This document shows, in pieces, positions 1 through 10,289 of a stretch of 64,000 nt of DNA; position 1 is the stretch's first letter; each line of letters starts with the position of its first letter. The position numbers were made by a program, and so were the translations under genes. The notes under the pieces were generated by a model. The model had not been told where the DNA came from. It saw nothing but the letters and a program-made list of their open reading frames with translations, and made no database searches. The stretch lies in assembly GCA_040289475.1 (NCBI GenBank), contig PSLF01000002.1, positions 62,001-126,000 of the forward strand, read 5' to 3'. Origin of the DNA: Acidimicrobiia bacterium. GTDB lineage: Bacteria > Actinomycetota > Acidimicrobiia > ATN3 > PSLF01.

Positions 1-1773
1 ATCCAGACCCTCTCTCCTGGAGGAAGGAGAGAGGTCCTAGCATTCGGGGGACTAGAAGCTGACCGCCAAGAGATCTTCTACCAGTGGAGAGAAGATGGCC
101 TTCTAGGAGGTATCTCCTCTGCCGATTTCTTCTCAGGTCAAGGGATCTTCTATGGCTACGACCAAGACTCAGGAAGACTCAAAGCCATAGCCTACCCCTC
201 TTCTACTACCGCTTTCTTGTCCTACGACCCAGAAGGAAGGGCCACCGAGCTCACCTGGACCCTCCCCCAGGGAACCCTTGCCTATCCCACCAGATACGAC
301 AAGAGGGGGTATCTAACCCAGATGGGAAATGCCACGTACACCTATGACGCCTTAGGGAGGCTCACTGGAGCAAGAGACGAACTAGGAGATACCTACGAGT
401 ACTCCTACGACTCCTCCTCTAACAGGACCCAGGTGAAACAAAACGGTGTGACCACCCAGTCCCTCTCGTTCGAAGAAGCAGACAAGATTGACACTGAAGC
501 ACACCCCCAATTCGCCTACGACCCTACAGGCAGGCTGATCTCGGATACCACCTACTCATCTAGGAAGCGAAGCCTCTTCTGGGATGGCTCAGGACGCCTT
601 ATAGCTGCAGCCATCTACGACCCTTCCACAGGACACCGCCAAGAAGTTAGATTGACCTACGATCCTACAGGCAGGCTCTCCGAAAAGGAGGTCTTCGAGG
701 ACGCCACCTACCTAAAAGAGCACCACCTCTACTACTACGAAGCAGACCGCCTCCTAGCAGAAGAAGAAAGAGTGAGCTCTACCTTCAGGTACTACCTCTA
801 TGGAGGTAGAGACACACCGGCTGCCATGAAGGAAAAGAAAAAAGACGGCACATCCACTACCTACTTTTACTTGACCAACACCCACGGAGATGTAGTGGCA
901 CTCCAAGACAAGGACGGAAAAATAATAAACGGTTACGCCTACGGACCCTGGGGTGAGCCGAAACGGGTATCAGAACAAGTCCACCAGCACTTCAGGTATG
1001 CAGGCTATCTCTACGACCCCACTACAGAGCTCTACTACCTGAGAGCTAGGTGGTACGACCCAGGCACTGGGAGGTTTTTGTCGAGGGATCCTCTCCCAGG
1101 ATCATCGATACACCTAGTATCGCTGAATCGGTATGCCTATGGGTATTGCGCGCCCCCTTCGAAGAGAGATCCAAGCGGATTGAGCCCTGGATGTAAGCGA
1201 GGAATTACCGCGTTGGCCAACGTTTTGGATGCTATGGCACGAATATATGTCAAGGACCTCAGCCAGGGCGGTCAGTGGAATGAGTTCGTGGATGCAATCG
1301 CTCGCGTCATTGTGGGCTATTCGAAGGAGCAACTTGGCTTCATTGGCAAGCTAGGGCTGTTGCGGCGTCCAACATATGGTGGCCTGCAATTGGGGCCTCA
1401 AGGTTGGAAGGACTTCGTTTCTGATGATCCGAATCCATCACGCCATCTGATGGTTTTTGTCGTGTTTGGCTACTATGATCTTGACCGTGTCGTGTGGCCG
1501 GAATTGTATGAGCTTGGTCAGGGCGGAACGCTCGAGGATGTGGCTCTCGGCGACACCGGTGTCGACCTTGGAAATCGACTCCAGCTCGGAAGGGACACCG
1601 CTGGGATAGCTGGCATCACACCCTATCAGTTGGGGGGCGAGATCCAGTCGCTTTACGGTTCGGGGGACTGCAGCCGCTTGCCGTGGCTGCGGCAGACGCC
1701 CATTCTCGGGGGCCCCTCGAAGTATCTTCCTCCCGGGTCATACGACATTCCGCCTTTTATGAGCAGGGGCTGA
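1..1773 (+). CDS. Rhs/YD-repeat protein, C-terminal part (5' end outside window)
   Basis: The frame is open from base 1, so the gene begins upstream of the window. It carries repeated YD/Rhs motifs (YDPEGRATEL, YDALGRLTGA, YDPTGRLISD, YDPTGRLSEK) and then the conserved Rhs core end, with LYYLRARWYDPGTGRFLSRD near 1030-1089 and the closing DPSGL near 1171. Rhs proteins form a secreted shell around a C-terminal effector. After the core comes a variable tip of about 190 residues that I do not recognise; it holds the segment DVALGDTGVDLGNRLQLGRD and no obvious catalytic signature. Tips of this kind are usually toxins with an immunity gene just downstream; here the next start codon lies 9 bp past the stop. 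Core assignment is firm, toxin role is inference. Confidence 0.9.
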   Translation: MQTLSPGGRREVLAFGGLEADRQEIFYQWREDGLLGGISSADFFSGQGIFYGYDQDSGRLKAIAYPSSTTAFLSYDPEGRATELTWTLPQGTLAYPTRYDKRGYLTQMGNATYTYDALGRLTGARDELGDTYEYSYDSSSNRTQVKQNGVTTQSLSFEEADKIDTEAHPQFAYDPTGRLISDTTYSSRKRSLFWDGSGRLIAAAIYDPSTGHRQEVRLTYDPTGRLSEKEVFEDATYLKEHHLYYYEADRLLAEEERVSSTFRYYLYGGRDTPAAMKEKKKDGTSTTYFYLTNTHGDVVALQDKDGKIINGYAYGPWGEPKRVSEQVHQHFRYAGYLYDPTTELYYLRARWYDPGTGRFLSRDPLPGSSIHLVSLNRYAYGYCAPPSKRDPSGLSPGCKRGITALANVLDAMARIYVKDLSQGGQWNEFVDAIARVIVGYSKEQLGFIGKLGLLRRPTYGGLQLGPQGWKDFVSDDPNPSRHLMVFVVFGYYDLDRVVWPELYELGQGGTLEDVALGDTGVDLGNRLQLGRDTAGIAGITPYQLGGEIQSLYGSGDCSRLPWLRQTPILGGPSKYLPPGSYDIPPFMSRG

Positions 1774-1782
1774 GACTTCTCC

Positions 1783-2592
1783 GTGGAGAGGCAAAATAAG
1801 AGGCGCCTTATTGTTATCGTGTGGATATCGGGGTATATTCTCGCCCTTGCTTTGGCGGTGTTATTAGCGGCGTTAGTGTGGATATGGGCACTGGTCCTTT
1901 CCTCGGTGACTGAAATATCACGCATCGAGGATGGAAGGAACCGGGCTGCTCGGATGTTCGCTAGCGATCTTCAATCCTGCATCTTTGGAGTCGAGTCAGA
2001 GCCACAGCTCATGGATACCTGGGAGGAGTGGCACGATTACAGATTGAGTGCGGATGGAACTTACGATGAGGTCTCGGCAACCATCGCGAGGTGTCTGGAA
2101 CCCCAGGGCTTCAGGGTGACTCTGACAGAAACCTGCGTTACTTGGTGGTCGTCTAGAAATCTTGTCGCTCGTGAGGGTAAGCCACCGCCACACCTGGTAC
2201 GATCGGTAACCATTTTCTTTGGCACCGACTGCACGGCCCGCAAGCTGTCGAGCGTCCGGGTGGACATATACGTTGACCGACAGTGGGTGGCGGACGAAAG
2301 GCAAGGATACGCTGTCAAGTTAATCCGGGGCGAGGTAAACGTACTGCTTGGGATAGGTCCCGCATGTCGGGCGGCGGCCCAATACGGCCCAATACATGGG
2401 GAACACGTCGCGCGAGGTGCTTCTCGCAGAACATGCCACCACGGCCACTATCATGCAAAATCCTTACGCAGGCTGGGAGGCAAGGATAGCCACATGGTCG
2501 AACAACCCATACGGCACATCCACTACCTACTTTTACTTGACCAACACCCACGGAGATGTAGTCGCACTAGAGCTCTACTACCTGAGAGCTAG
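1783..2592 (+). CDS. Membrane-anchored hypothetical protein, possible Rhs immunity partner
   Basis: GTG start 9 bp after the Rhs stop codon. Residues about 8-40 form one strong transmembrane helix (IVIVWISGYILALALAVLLA and onward), followed by a soluble domain with four cysteines that I do not recognise. The position directly behind an Rhs tip is where immunity genes normally lie, so that role is inferred from context only. The reading frame runs into the duplicated Rhs segment (2511-2635) in a different frame. The last 30 or so residues are therefore probably not original, and the true C-terminus was likely replaced when that segment arrived. Confidence 0.5.
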   Translation: MERQNKRRLIVIVWISGYILALALAVLLAALVWIWALVLSSVTEISRIEDGRNRAARMFASDLQSCIFGVESEPQLMDTWEEWHDYRLSADGTYDEVSATIARCLEPQGFRVTLTETCVTWWSSRNLVAREGKPPPHLVRSVTIFFGTDCTARKLSSVRVDIYVDRQWVADERQGYAVKLIRGEVNVLLGIGPACRAAAQYGPIHGEHVARGASRRTCHHGHYHAKSLRRLGGKDSHMVEQPIRHIHYLLLLDQHPRRCSRTRALLPES

Positions 2593-2635
2593 GTGGTACG
2601 ACCCAGGCACTGGGAGGTTTTTGTCGAGGGATCCT
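2511..2635 (+). repeat. Partial duplication of the rhs core, 123 bp deleted inside
   Basis: Bases 2511-2568 match 845-902 with one mismatch, and bases 2569-2635 match 1026-1092 exactly. The 123 bp between the two blocks in the upstream copy (903-1025) are missing here, so 41 codons are lost without a frame change. The near identity points to a recent event or to gene conversion between the two copies. Confidence 0.9.
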
Positions 2636-3382
2636 ATGGCAGGTATGGTCAAACACCTAGCGAGTGTTAACCGTCAGTTGTATGGGGCACGCGCCTCATC
2701 ATCTACGATAGATCCATCTGGAATGGCGTCGAGGAATACGTCACGACTCCGGCAAGCCGAAAACGCGTGCTGATCACGGTTTGGCGAGGCCGACTGGTGG
2801 ATCGGGCTGATTGCCATGGTAACCTTTCCGGAGTGGAGCAATCCGTTTCGCGTGGATGTCCAGTGGCGGAATTACCGACCGCCCCGTTGGGGTCGTCACT
2901 CGACGGATGGGGACGGCATCATCTATCTGTCAAACCTACTGCGGGTGTCGCCTATCTGGGAATTAGGGGTGTACTGTAGGCAAGCGGTGCGCATTGGAAT
3001 GCGAATGCCGACTCGCTCTTAGGCTCTGTTTCACGAGGCCACCCACATGTATTTCCGGGACCCCGGAAATGTCTTGTGGGATCCCTTTGGCGAAAACGAG
3101 CCCGCGATCGAAGGTCGAGCGAAGGCCGGCGCGGCCACACTTCTGTTCGTCTCTTTAGCCCAGCCAGGAGTTGGTCACACCGTCGTTGGTGTGGCATGGC
3201 TGCTCGCAGGAGGGTGGGGGCTGGTGTTGTTGTTCTTAAGCTTGCCTGCGCCCTTAGATTCTTTTACTTCGTCATGCCGCGGTTTCTTGCTGTACAGGCA
3301 TTCTTCGAATCGGGAGGCGATCCCTTGGCCATGCCGCCCAAGCTACCCCTGCTTGTCTACGGAGCAGCTCTCTCGGTACTAG
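2511..3382 (+). pseudogene. Orphan Rhs core end plus decayed tip with HEATH (HExxH) motif
   Basis: One reading frame (frame 2) runs through this stretch but is cut by TGA at 2771-2773 and TAG at 3020-3022. It starts with a shortened copy of the upstream Rhs core (GTSTTYFYLTNTHGDVVAL joined to ELYYLRARWYDPGTGRFLSR), then a diverged core end with IDPSGM. Past the first stop the frame reads WWIGLIAMVTFPEWSNPF and similar. Past the second stop it reads ALFHEATHMYFRDPGNVLWD and then GENEPAIEGRAKAG. HEATH (3032-3046) fits the HExxH zinc-protease signature with Glu residues downstream, so the tip may derive from a metallopeptidase effector. No start codon or ribosome site is evident, so it looks like a silent or decaying Rhs tip cassette. 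Confidence 0.7.
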
Positions 3383-3438
3383 GTGGGGTGATGGCCATGC
3401 TCCACGCCAGGCACTCAGCCCTCGCCCGGTCGGGATAG
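3214..3438 (+). pseudogene. Fragment resembling a small membrane protein
   Basis: Frame 1 reads hydrophobic stretches (ALRFFYFVMPRFLAVQAFF and KLPLLVYGAALSVLGGVMAM) separated by a short loop. Another hydrophobic stretch, VVGVAWLLAGGWGLVLLFLS, lies just upstream in frame 2. The two could be one two- or three-helix membrane protein broken by a frameshift around 3200-3240, perhaps a leftover immunity gene of the decayed Rhs tip. No homology is recognised and the call is weak. Confidence 0.25.
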
Positions 3439-3865
3439 AAGACCCGAGCTACTGTCTGACGCCTGGATGCTAGGACCGATACGACCGAAAGAGTAATCAC
3501 TTCATTCGAAGCGAAGTTCCGCGGATAGCCTAGACAGGAGGCCCGAAGGGGCTGGTTTTGGCGGATCGAGCATGAAAGGCGCCGGGGAAGACGACACCGA
3601 GGCGAAAGTGCGTCGGAACCCAGAATCTCGCTTCGACGTGGGCGGCGTTGCGCGGGGGCTCGACATCATGGTGGGGAAGAGCTCGAGGAAAAGCTTGACG
3701 GGAGAGCTCGGGGTAAACGGGGCCAGGAGAAGGGGAGCCAAAGAGCCAAGGACCCGACGAGCCGAGTTGCTGAGGACCCGAAGAGCCAATGAGCCGAGGA
3801 CCCCGGGAGCAGAGCAGCCAAAGAGCCGAGTAGCAGTCTAGGGCTTCGCTGGGAAGAGGTGCGCC
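3439..3865. other. Intergenic stretch between the Rhs region and uvrC
   Basis: No convincing gene. Open frames exist on both strands over 3502-3841 but are Arg/Glu/Pro or Ser/Pro biased and mirror one another, as expected from a low-complexity purine-rich strand. The only structured element is the 24-bp tandem repeat at 3743-3838. Confidence 0.6.
3743..3838 (+). repeat. Imperfect 24-bp tandem repeat, about four units
   Basis: Units begin at 3743, 3767, 3791 and 3815 and share the words GAGGACCC and AGAGCC in register. The first three units align best and the fourth is more diverged. The array ends 27 bp before the uvrC start codon, inside its probable leader. Confidence 0.6.
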
Positions 3866-5944
3866 GTGCTAGATCGAGTCGATTTGGATCTCGTTCCTGA
3901 CTCGCCGGGCATCTACGTGTTCAAGGACGCCTCGGGTACTTCTATATACGTGGGCAAAGCCAAGTCTTTGAGGAATCGCTTGGCAACTTACTTTCAATGT
4001 CCAACAGGAGGGAACCACAAAACCGCCTCGATGTTGGAAGAGGCTGAAACAGTCGAGTGGACCGTTGCATCTAGCGAGGCAGAAGCCATCCTTCTCGAGT
4101 ACAACCTGATTCAAGAGCATCGTCCTCGCTACAACATTAGGCTCAAGGACGACAAGAGCTTCCCCTATCTAGTCGTTTCGGCATCGGAGGAATGGCCGAG
4201 GGTTTTCGTGGGACGGGGCCGACCCAAGAAGGGCTTTAGATATCTAGGTCCTTTCGCCAGGGCACACGCCGTCCGTGAAACCCTCGATCTTCTGCGCAAG
4301 GCCTTTCCAATAAGAACGTGTACCAACGTACAGTTCAAAGAACACCAGATGCTGGGAAGGCCCTGCCTCTACTACGACATCAAGCTGTGTGCAGGCCCTT
4401 GTATTGGAGCAATAGACGCGGACGAGTACCGCGCTCTAGTGGCGGGGTTTTGCAAAGCGGTGATTGGAGGACACCGCAAGATTGCTGCCGAGCTCAAGCG
4501 GCTGATGTGGGAGGCTGCTGACGCTGAGCAGTATGAGAAGGCAGCTTTGTACCGCAACCGTCTTGAAGCCTTAGAAAAGGTGGCGGAGCGCCAGCAAGTC
4601 CTCACAGCTAAGTCGCCCTCTTTCGACGTAGTCGGCATAGCGCGGGACGAGTTACGTGGCCGGGTAGAGGTATTCAGGGTGAGAAATGGCGCTCTCAGAG
4701 CTCGTCACGGATACCTAGTAGACATCGAACGGGAGGTTTCTGACGAAGAGCTCATGGGAGAGGTCCTAACCGAACTGTATGGGAGCGCCGTAATCAAAAG
4801 CATTCCGCTTTCGGACGGAGTAGCTAGTGGTAGTCCTGCCCGCAATCGAAGCGCCGATGTTCAAGAGATGTCAGAAGGATTGGATGGACGCGACTCCTAT
4901 GCAGATGGTACGAGGCTTCCCGGGGAGGTTCCCTCCGAAATCGTCGTGTCGGTGCTGCCGGAGGGCAAGGACTCTCTTGAGGAGTTTCTTGGGCAGATGA
5001 CGGGCTCGGGGGTGTCGATAAAAACACCGAGGGGCAAGGGCAGGCGAGATCTGATGGAGCTGGTCTTGGCCAACGCTAAGGAGGCGTTCCAGCGCTTTAA
5101 GCTTGAGCGGGCTGCTGATCACAACGCTCGATCGAGAGCCCTCCTCGAGTTGCAGCAGGCCCTGGAGCTAAACGAACCTCCTCTAAGGATCGAGTGCTTC
5201 GACATCTCGAACACTGGTGCCACCGAGGTGGTGGGCTCTATGGTCGTCTTCGAGGACGCGCTGCCGCGCCCCGCTGCATATCGCAAGTTCAAGATAAAAC
5301 AAGTACCAGGACAAGACGACTTTGCCTCTATGAAAGAGGTTTTGTCTAGGCGACTGGCACGCCTCGACAAGCCAGGAGAATCGAGCCAAAAGGCTTCGAG
5401 GTACAGGCCTGGTCTGCTTTTGATCGACGGCGGACCGGGGCAGCTCCGAGCTGCCCTAGAGGCAATGCAAGAGAGTGGTGTGAGCGACATTCCGGTTGCG
5501 GCACTCGCGAAGCGCTTCGAAGAGGTGTACTTGCCCGGGCGTGCTGAACCCGTAGTCATAGATCGACGATCGGAGGCGCTGTTCCTTCTCCAACGCATAA
5601 GGGACGAAGCACACAGAGTAGCTATTTCCTATCACCGAAGGCGCAGAGGCGAGCGAGTCAAAAAATCTATCCTTGAGGAGGTTCCTGGACTCGGACCCAA
5701 ACGAGCTCGAAAAATCCTAGCGGTCTTCGGATCCCTGGAGAGTTTGGTCGGAGCAGATCCGGAAGAAGTAGCTAAGCGGGCCTCAATTCCATTAGGTGTG
5801 GCACGGGAGGTCGTTCTGCGAATACAAGGAAGACCAGTCGACACGTTGGAAGCCGATGACGACAGCGAGTCTTTAGAGTTTTTAGAAAAGCACGAGCGCA
5901 CGGATAGAAACGAGCACCGAGATCGAAACCGAAATCCCGAATGA
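3866..5944 (+). CDS. uvrC: Excinuclease ABC subunit C
   Basis: UvrC makes the two incisions around bulky DNA lesions in nucleotide excision repair with UvrA and UvrB. The N-terminal GIY-YIG nuclease is clear (PGIYVFKDASGTSIYVGKAK, about residues 13-32). A UVR motif for UvrB binding lies at about 205-240, the RNase H-like nuclease core includes IECFDISNTGATEVVGSMV near 440, and a C-terminal helix-hairpin-helix includes EVPGLGPKRARKILAVFG near 610. At 692 residues it is somewhat longer than usual because of a variable insert around residues 315-360. The GTG start has GAGGTG just upstream. It heads the uvrC-rapZ-yvcK run and ends 16 bp before rapZ. Confidence 0.97.
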   Translation: MLDRVDLDLVPDSPGIYVFKDASGTSIYVGKAKSLRNRLATYFQCPTGGNHKTASMLEEAETVEWTVASSEAEAILLEYNLIQEHRPRYNIRLKDDKSFPYLVVSASEEWPRVFVGRGRPKKGFRYLGPFARAHAVRETLDLLRKAFPIRTCTNVQFKEHQMLGRPCLYYDIKLCAGPCIGAIDADEYRALVAGFCKAVIGGHRKIAAELKRLMWEAADAEQYEKAALYRNRLEALEKVAERQQVLTAKSPSFDVVGIARDELRGRVEVFRVRNGALRARHGYLVDIEREVSDEELMGEVLTELYGSAVIKSIPLSDGVASGSPARNRSADVQEMSEGLDGRDSYADGTRLPGEVPSEIVVSVLPEGKDSLEEFLGQMTGSGVSIKTPRGKGRRDLMELVLANAKEAFQRFKLERAADHNARSRALLELQQALELNEPPLRIECFDISNTGATEVVGSMVVFEDALPRPAAYRKFKIKQVPGQDDFASMKEVLSRRLARLDKPGESSQKASRYRPGLLLIDGGPGQLRAALEAMQESGVSDIPVAALAKRFEEVYLPGRAEPVVIDRRSEALFLLQRIRDEAHRVAISYHRRRRGERVKKSILEEVPGLGPKRARKILAVFGSLESLVGADPEEVAKRASIPLGVAREVVLRIQGRPVDTLEADDDSESLEFLEKHERTDRNEHRDRNRNPE

Positions 5945-5960
5945 CACTGCCCGATCGCCC

Positions 5961-6905
5961 ATGAGTAACGACAGTAGCTCTAAAGAAGCCGATTTCAGGG
6001 CTGTTCCCAACCTCACCATCATTACCGGAATGTCGGGGGCAGGCCGCTCCACTATGGCCAAATGTCTCGAAGACATGGGCTACTTCGTGATTGACAACTT
6101 GCCGCCGAGCCTCATCCCCAAAGTAGTCGAGCTGGGCATGCAAGGCGCCATGCCAGCCCAGAAGCTCGCTCTCGTAGTGGATGCCCGCGGAGGGCAGGTC
6201 TTCGATGAGCTACTCGAAAGCCTAAAATCGCTAAGCAAATCCGGAGTCGAGCACCACGTTGTGTTTTTGGATGCCTCGACTGATGCATTGGTTAGGCGCT
6301 TCGAGGAGGTACGCCGTCCTCATCCGCTCGAGCCGGAGGCAAGGGTCTACGAGGCAATAGAGGCCGAGAGAAAGATTTTGGAACCCCTTCGAGAAGCCGC
6401 CGATTTGGTGATCGACACATCGGATCTCACTCCTCATGAGCTGCGCAGAAAGATTTATGCTTTGTTCGAAGGTGCCGAGGCGTCCCGCCTCCCCGTTCTT
6501 TCGGTAGTTTCGTTCGGGTACAAATACGGAATTCCGATCGATTCTGACATGGTCTTCGACTGCAGGTTCATGCCCAACCCACACTGGGTGAGGGAACTGA
6601 GACCCCTTCCCGGGACGGACGAGGATGTGCGTGAGTACGTGTTATCGCACGAAGCGGCCAAGCGCTTTCTCCATCACCTAGAAGAGCTGATCGCATTTTT
6701 GATGCCCCATTTTATAGAGGAAGGGAAGTCGCATCTGACTATAGCTCTCGGGTGCACAGGTGGACGCCACAGGTCTGTGGTGATGGCAGAAGCTTTGGCC
6801 AAAAGCATAGAGAAGCAGGGAATTGATGTGAAGGTGTATCACCGGGATCTCTGGAAGACGGCTATGGCACCTGCCTTCGGCGAAGAGGGGGACTCCTCCG
6901 CATGA
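5961..6905 (+). CDS. rapZ: RNase adapter / nucleotide-binding protein RapZ (YvcJ family)
   Basis: P-loop protein with Walker A GMSGAGRS at residues 23-30 and the family signature ending in LGCTGGRHRSVVMAE near the C-terminus. In E. coli RapZ guides RNase E to a small RNA controlling glucosamine-6-phosphate synthase; in Gram-positives YvcJ binds and hydrolyses nucleotides and its role is less clear. Length 314 is a little over the family norm of about 290, owing to N- and C-terminal extensions. The ATG lies 16 bp after uvrC. The stop overlaps the yvcK start (ATGA), so the two are probably translationally coupled. Confidence 0.95.
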   Translation: MSNDSSSKEADFRAVPNLTIITGMSGAGRSTMAKCLEDMGYFVIDNLPPSLIPKVVELGMQGAMPAQKLALVVDARGGQVFDELLESLKSLSKSGVEHHVVFLDASTDALVRRFEEVRRPHPLEPEARVYEAIEAERKILEPLREAADLVIDTSDLTPHELRRKIYALFEGAEASRLPVLSVVSFGYKYGIPIDSDMVFDCRFMPNPHWVRELRPLPGTDEDVREYVLSHEAAKRFLHHLEELIAFLMPHFIEEGKSHLTIALGCTGGRHRSVVMAEALAKSIEKQGIDVKVYHRDLWKTAMAPAFGEEGDSSA

Positions 6906-7819
6906 GCGAGAAAAAACAGGGTCCGCACGTGGTGGCAATAGGCGGGGGGCGGGGGCTGGCCACTGCCTTAAGGGCAGCAAGGAGATACGCAGCAGACATT
7001 ACCGCAGTAGTGTCGGTAGCCGACGACGGTGGTTCTTCCGGTCTGCTCTCCGCAGCGTATGGGCTTGTGGCGCCTGGGGACCTCCGTAAGTGTCTTGTTG
7101 CCCTCGCTGCCGAGAATCACATTGCAGCGGACGTATTTGAGTATCGATTCGATGCAGGACCGCTGGGTGGGCACTCGGTGGGCAACGTTGTCATTGCTGG
7201 TCTCGAAGCGGTATGCGGAGGAATTCTTCCGGCGCTCGAGGCCTGTACCTCACTTCTTGGATGCGCGGGTAGAGTTCTCCCCGTTTCCACCCAACGAATG
7301 CAGCTCGAAGCAGAATTAGAGGGCGGTGACATCGTTAGAGGTCAGGCACATATCACGGCGCAAGCAACGAGGATTCGCAGAATACGGATACATCCCTTTG
7401 ATTCGAAGCCGGCCCCGGGTGTTCTCGAGGCAATTACCGCTGCAAATCAGGTAATAATCGGTCCGGGATCGCTCTATACGTCGGTGATCCCGCCGCTACT
7501 GGTTGAAGGTGTTCGCGAGGCAGTTTCAGAGAGTCGGGCTCTCAAGGTTTACGTTTGTAATCTCATGGGTCAGAGAGCTGAGAGCGTAGGATTGACAGCT
7601 GTAGACCATTACCGGGCCCTAATAGAGCACGGGATCTGCTGTGATGTTTTGCTTTACCACCCATGGGGAAGAGATGCGCCTGAGGGGGCGGTTCTTGAAG
7701 GAAACCTGACTACCCTGGGGCATGAGACAAAGGCTGTGGCGTGCTATCTGGCGGACTCGTCCGATCCGTCTTCGCACGACCCGCTGGCCCTAGCGACGGC
7801 CCTCTCTAATCTTGGATAG
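6902..7819 (+). CDS. yvcK: Gluconeogenesis factor YvcK/CofD-like protein
   Basis: The N-terminus has VVAIGGGRGLATALRAARRY and VSVADDGGSSGLLSAAYG, the phosphate- and nucleotide-sugar-binding motifs of the YvcK/CofD family, followed by APGDLRKCLVALA. In Bacillus YvcK is needed for growth on gluconeogenic carbon sources and for cell-wall shape; in mycobacteria (CuvA) it acts at sites of wall synthesis. The ATG overlaps the rapZ stop by 4 bp. In most Gram-positive genomes whiA follows immediately; here 225 bp without a gene precede gap. Confidence 0.93.
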   Translation: MSEKKQGPHVVAIGGGRGLATALRAARRYAADITAVVSVADDGGSSGLLSAAYGLVAPGDLRKCLVALAAENHIAADVFEYRFDAGPLGGHSVGNVVIAGLEAVCGGILPALEACTSLLGCAGRVLPVSTQRMQLEAELEGGDIVRGQAHITAQATRIRRIRIHPFDSKPAPGVLEAITAANQVIIGPGSLYTSVIPPLLVEGVREAVSESRALKVYVCNLMGQRAESVGLTAVDHYRALIEHGICCDVLLYHPWGRDAPEGAVLEGNLTTLGHETKAVACYLADSSDPSSHDPLALATALSNLG

Positions 7820-7977
7820 AGAGCTAGGTATGCCTTGTTTTCCTGATGAAAAGCGGAGTCTCCTCGGAGGCGTTGCAGCCGCGGCCTTCGATGGTGTAGT
7901 AATGCAGCAACACCAAACGAGTTAGTACCCTTCAAGCCAGTTATTTTGACAGATGAGATAAGAGTCGAGCCGAGCGA

Positions 7978-8008
7978 CTTTGCTTCTTTTGCTCCTTAAG
8001 AAGCAAAG
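7978..8008 (+). promoter_or_regulatory. Perfect 11-bp hairpin in the gap leader
   Basis: CTTTGCTTCTT (7978-7988) and AAGAAGCAAAG (7998-8008) are exact inverted complements around a 9-nt loop, 36 bp before the gap start codon. It is not followed by a T run, so a simple intrinsic terminator is unlikely. An operator for a glycolytic repressor or an mRNA-stabilising 5' hairpin are the likelier readings. Confidence 0.55.
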
Positions 8009-8041
8009 ACAGTACCACAGGACTAGCAAAAGCAGGAGTAG

Positions 8042-10281
<2,240 letters not shown>

Positions 10282-10289
10282 AAGAAGAG

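Noticed and set aside
2771-2773. In-frame TGA in the Rhs tip as a selenocysteine codon
   Set aside because: A second stop (TAG at 3020) follows in the same frame and no SECIS-like hairpin is evident after the TGA, so decay is the simpler reading.
3502-3841. Open frames of about 90 residues on both strands before uvrC
   Set aside because: Both are compositionally biased, mirror each other and cross the tandem repeat; no ribosome site or homology pattern.
7946-7951. TTGACA as -35 box for gap
   Set aside because: No acceptable -10 box at 16-18 bp spacing; kept out as a promoter call.
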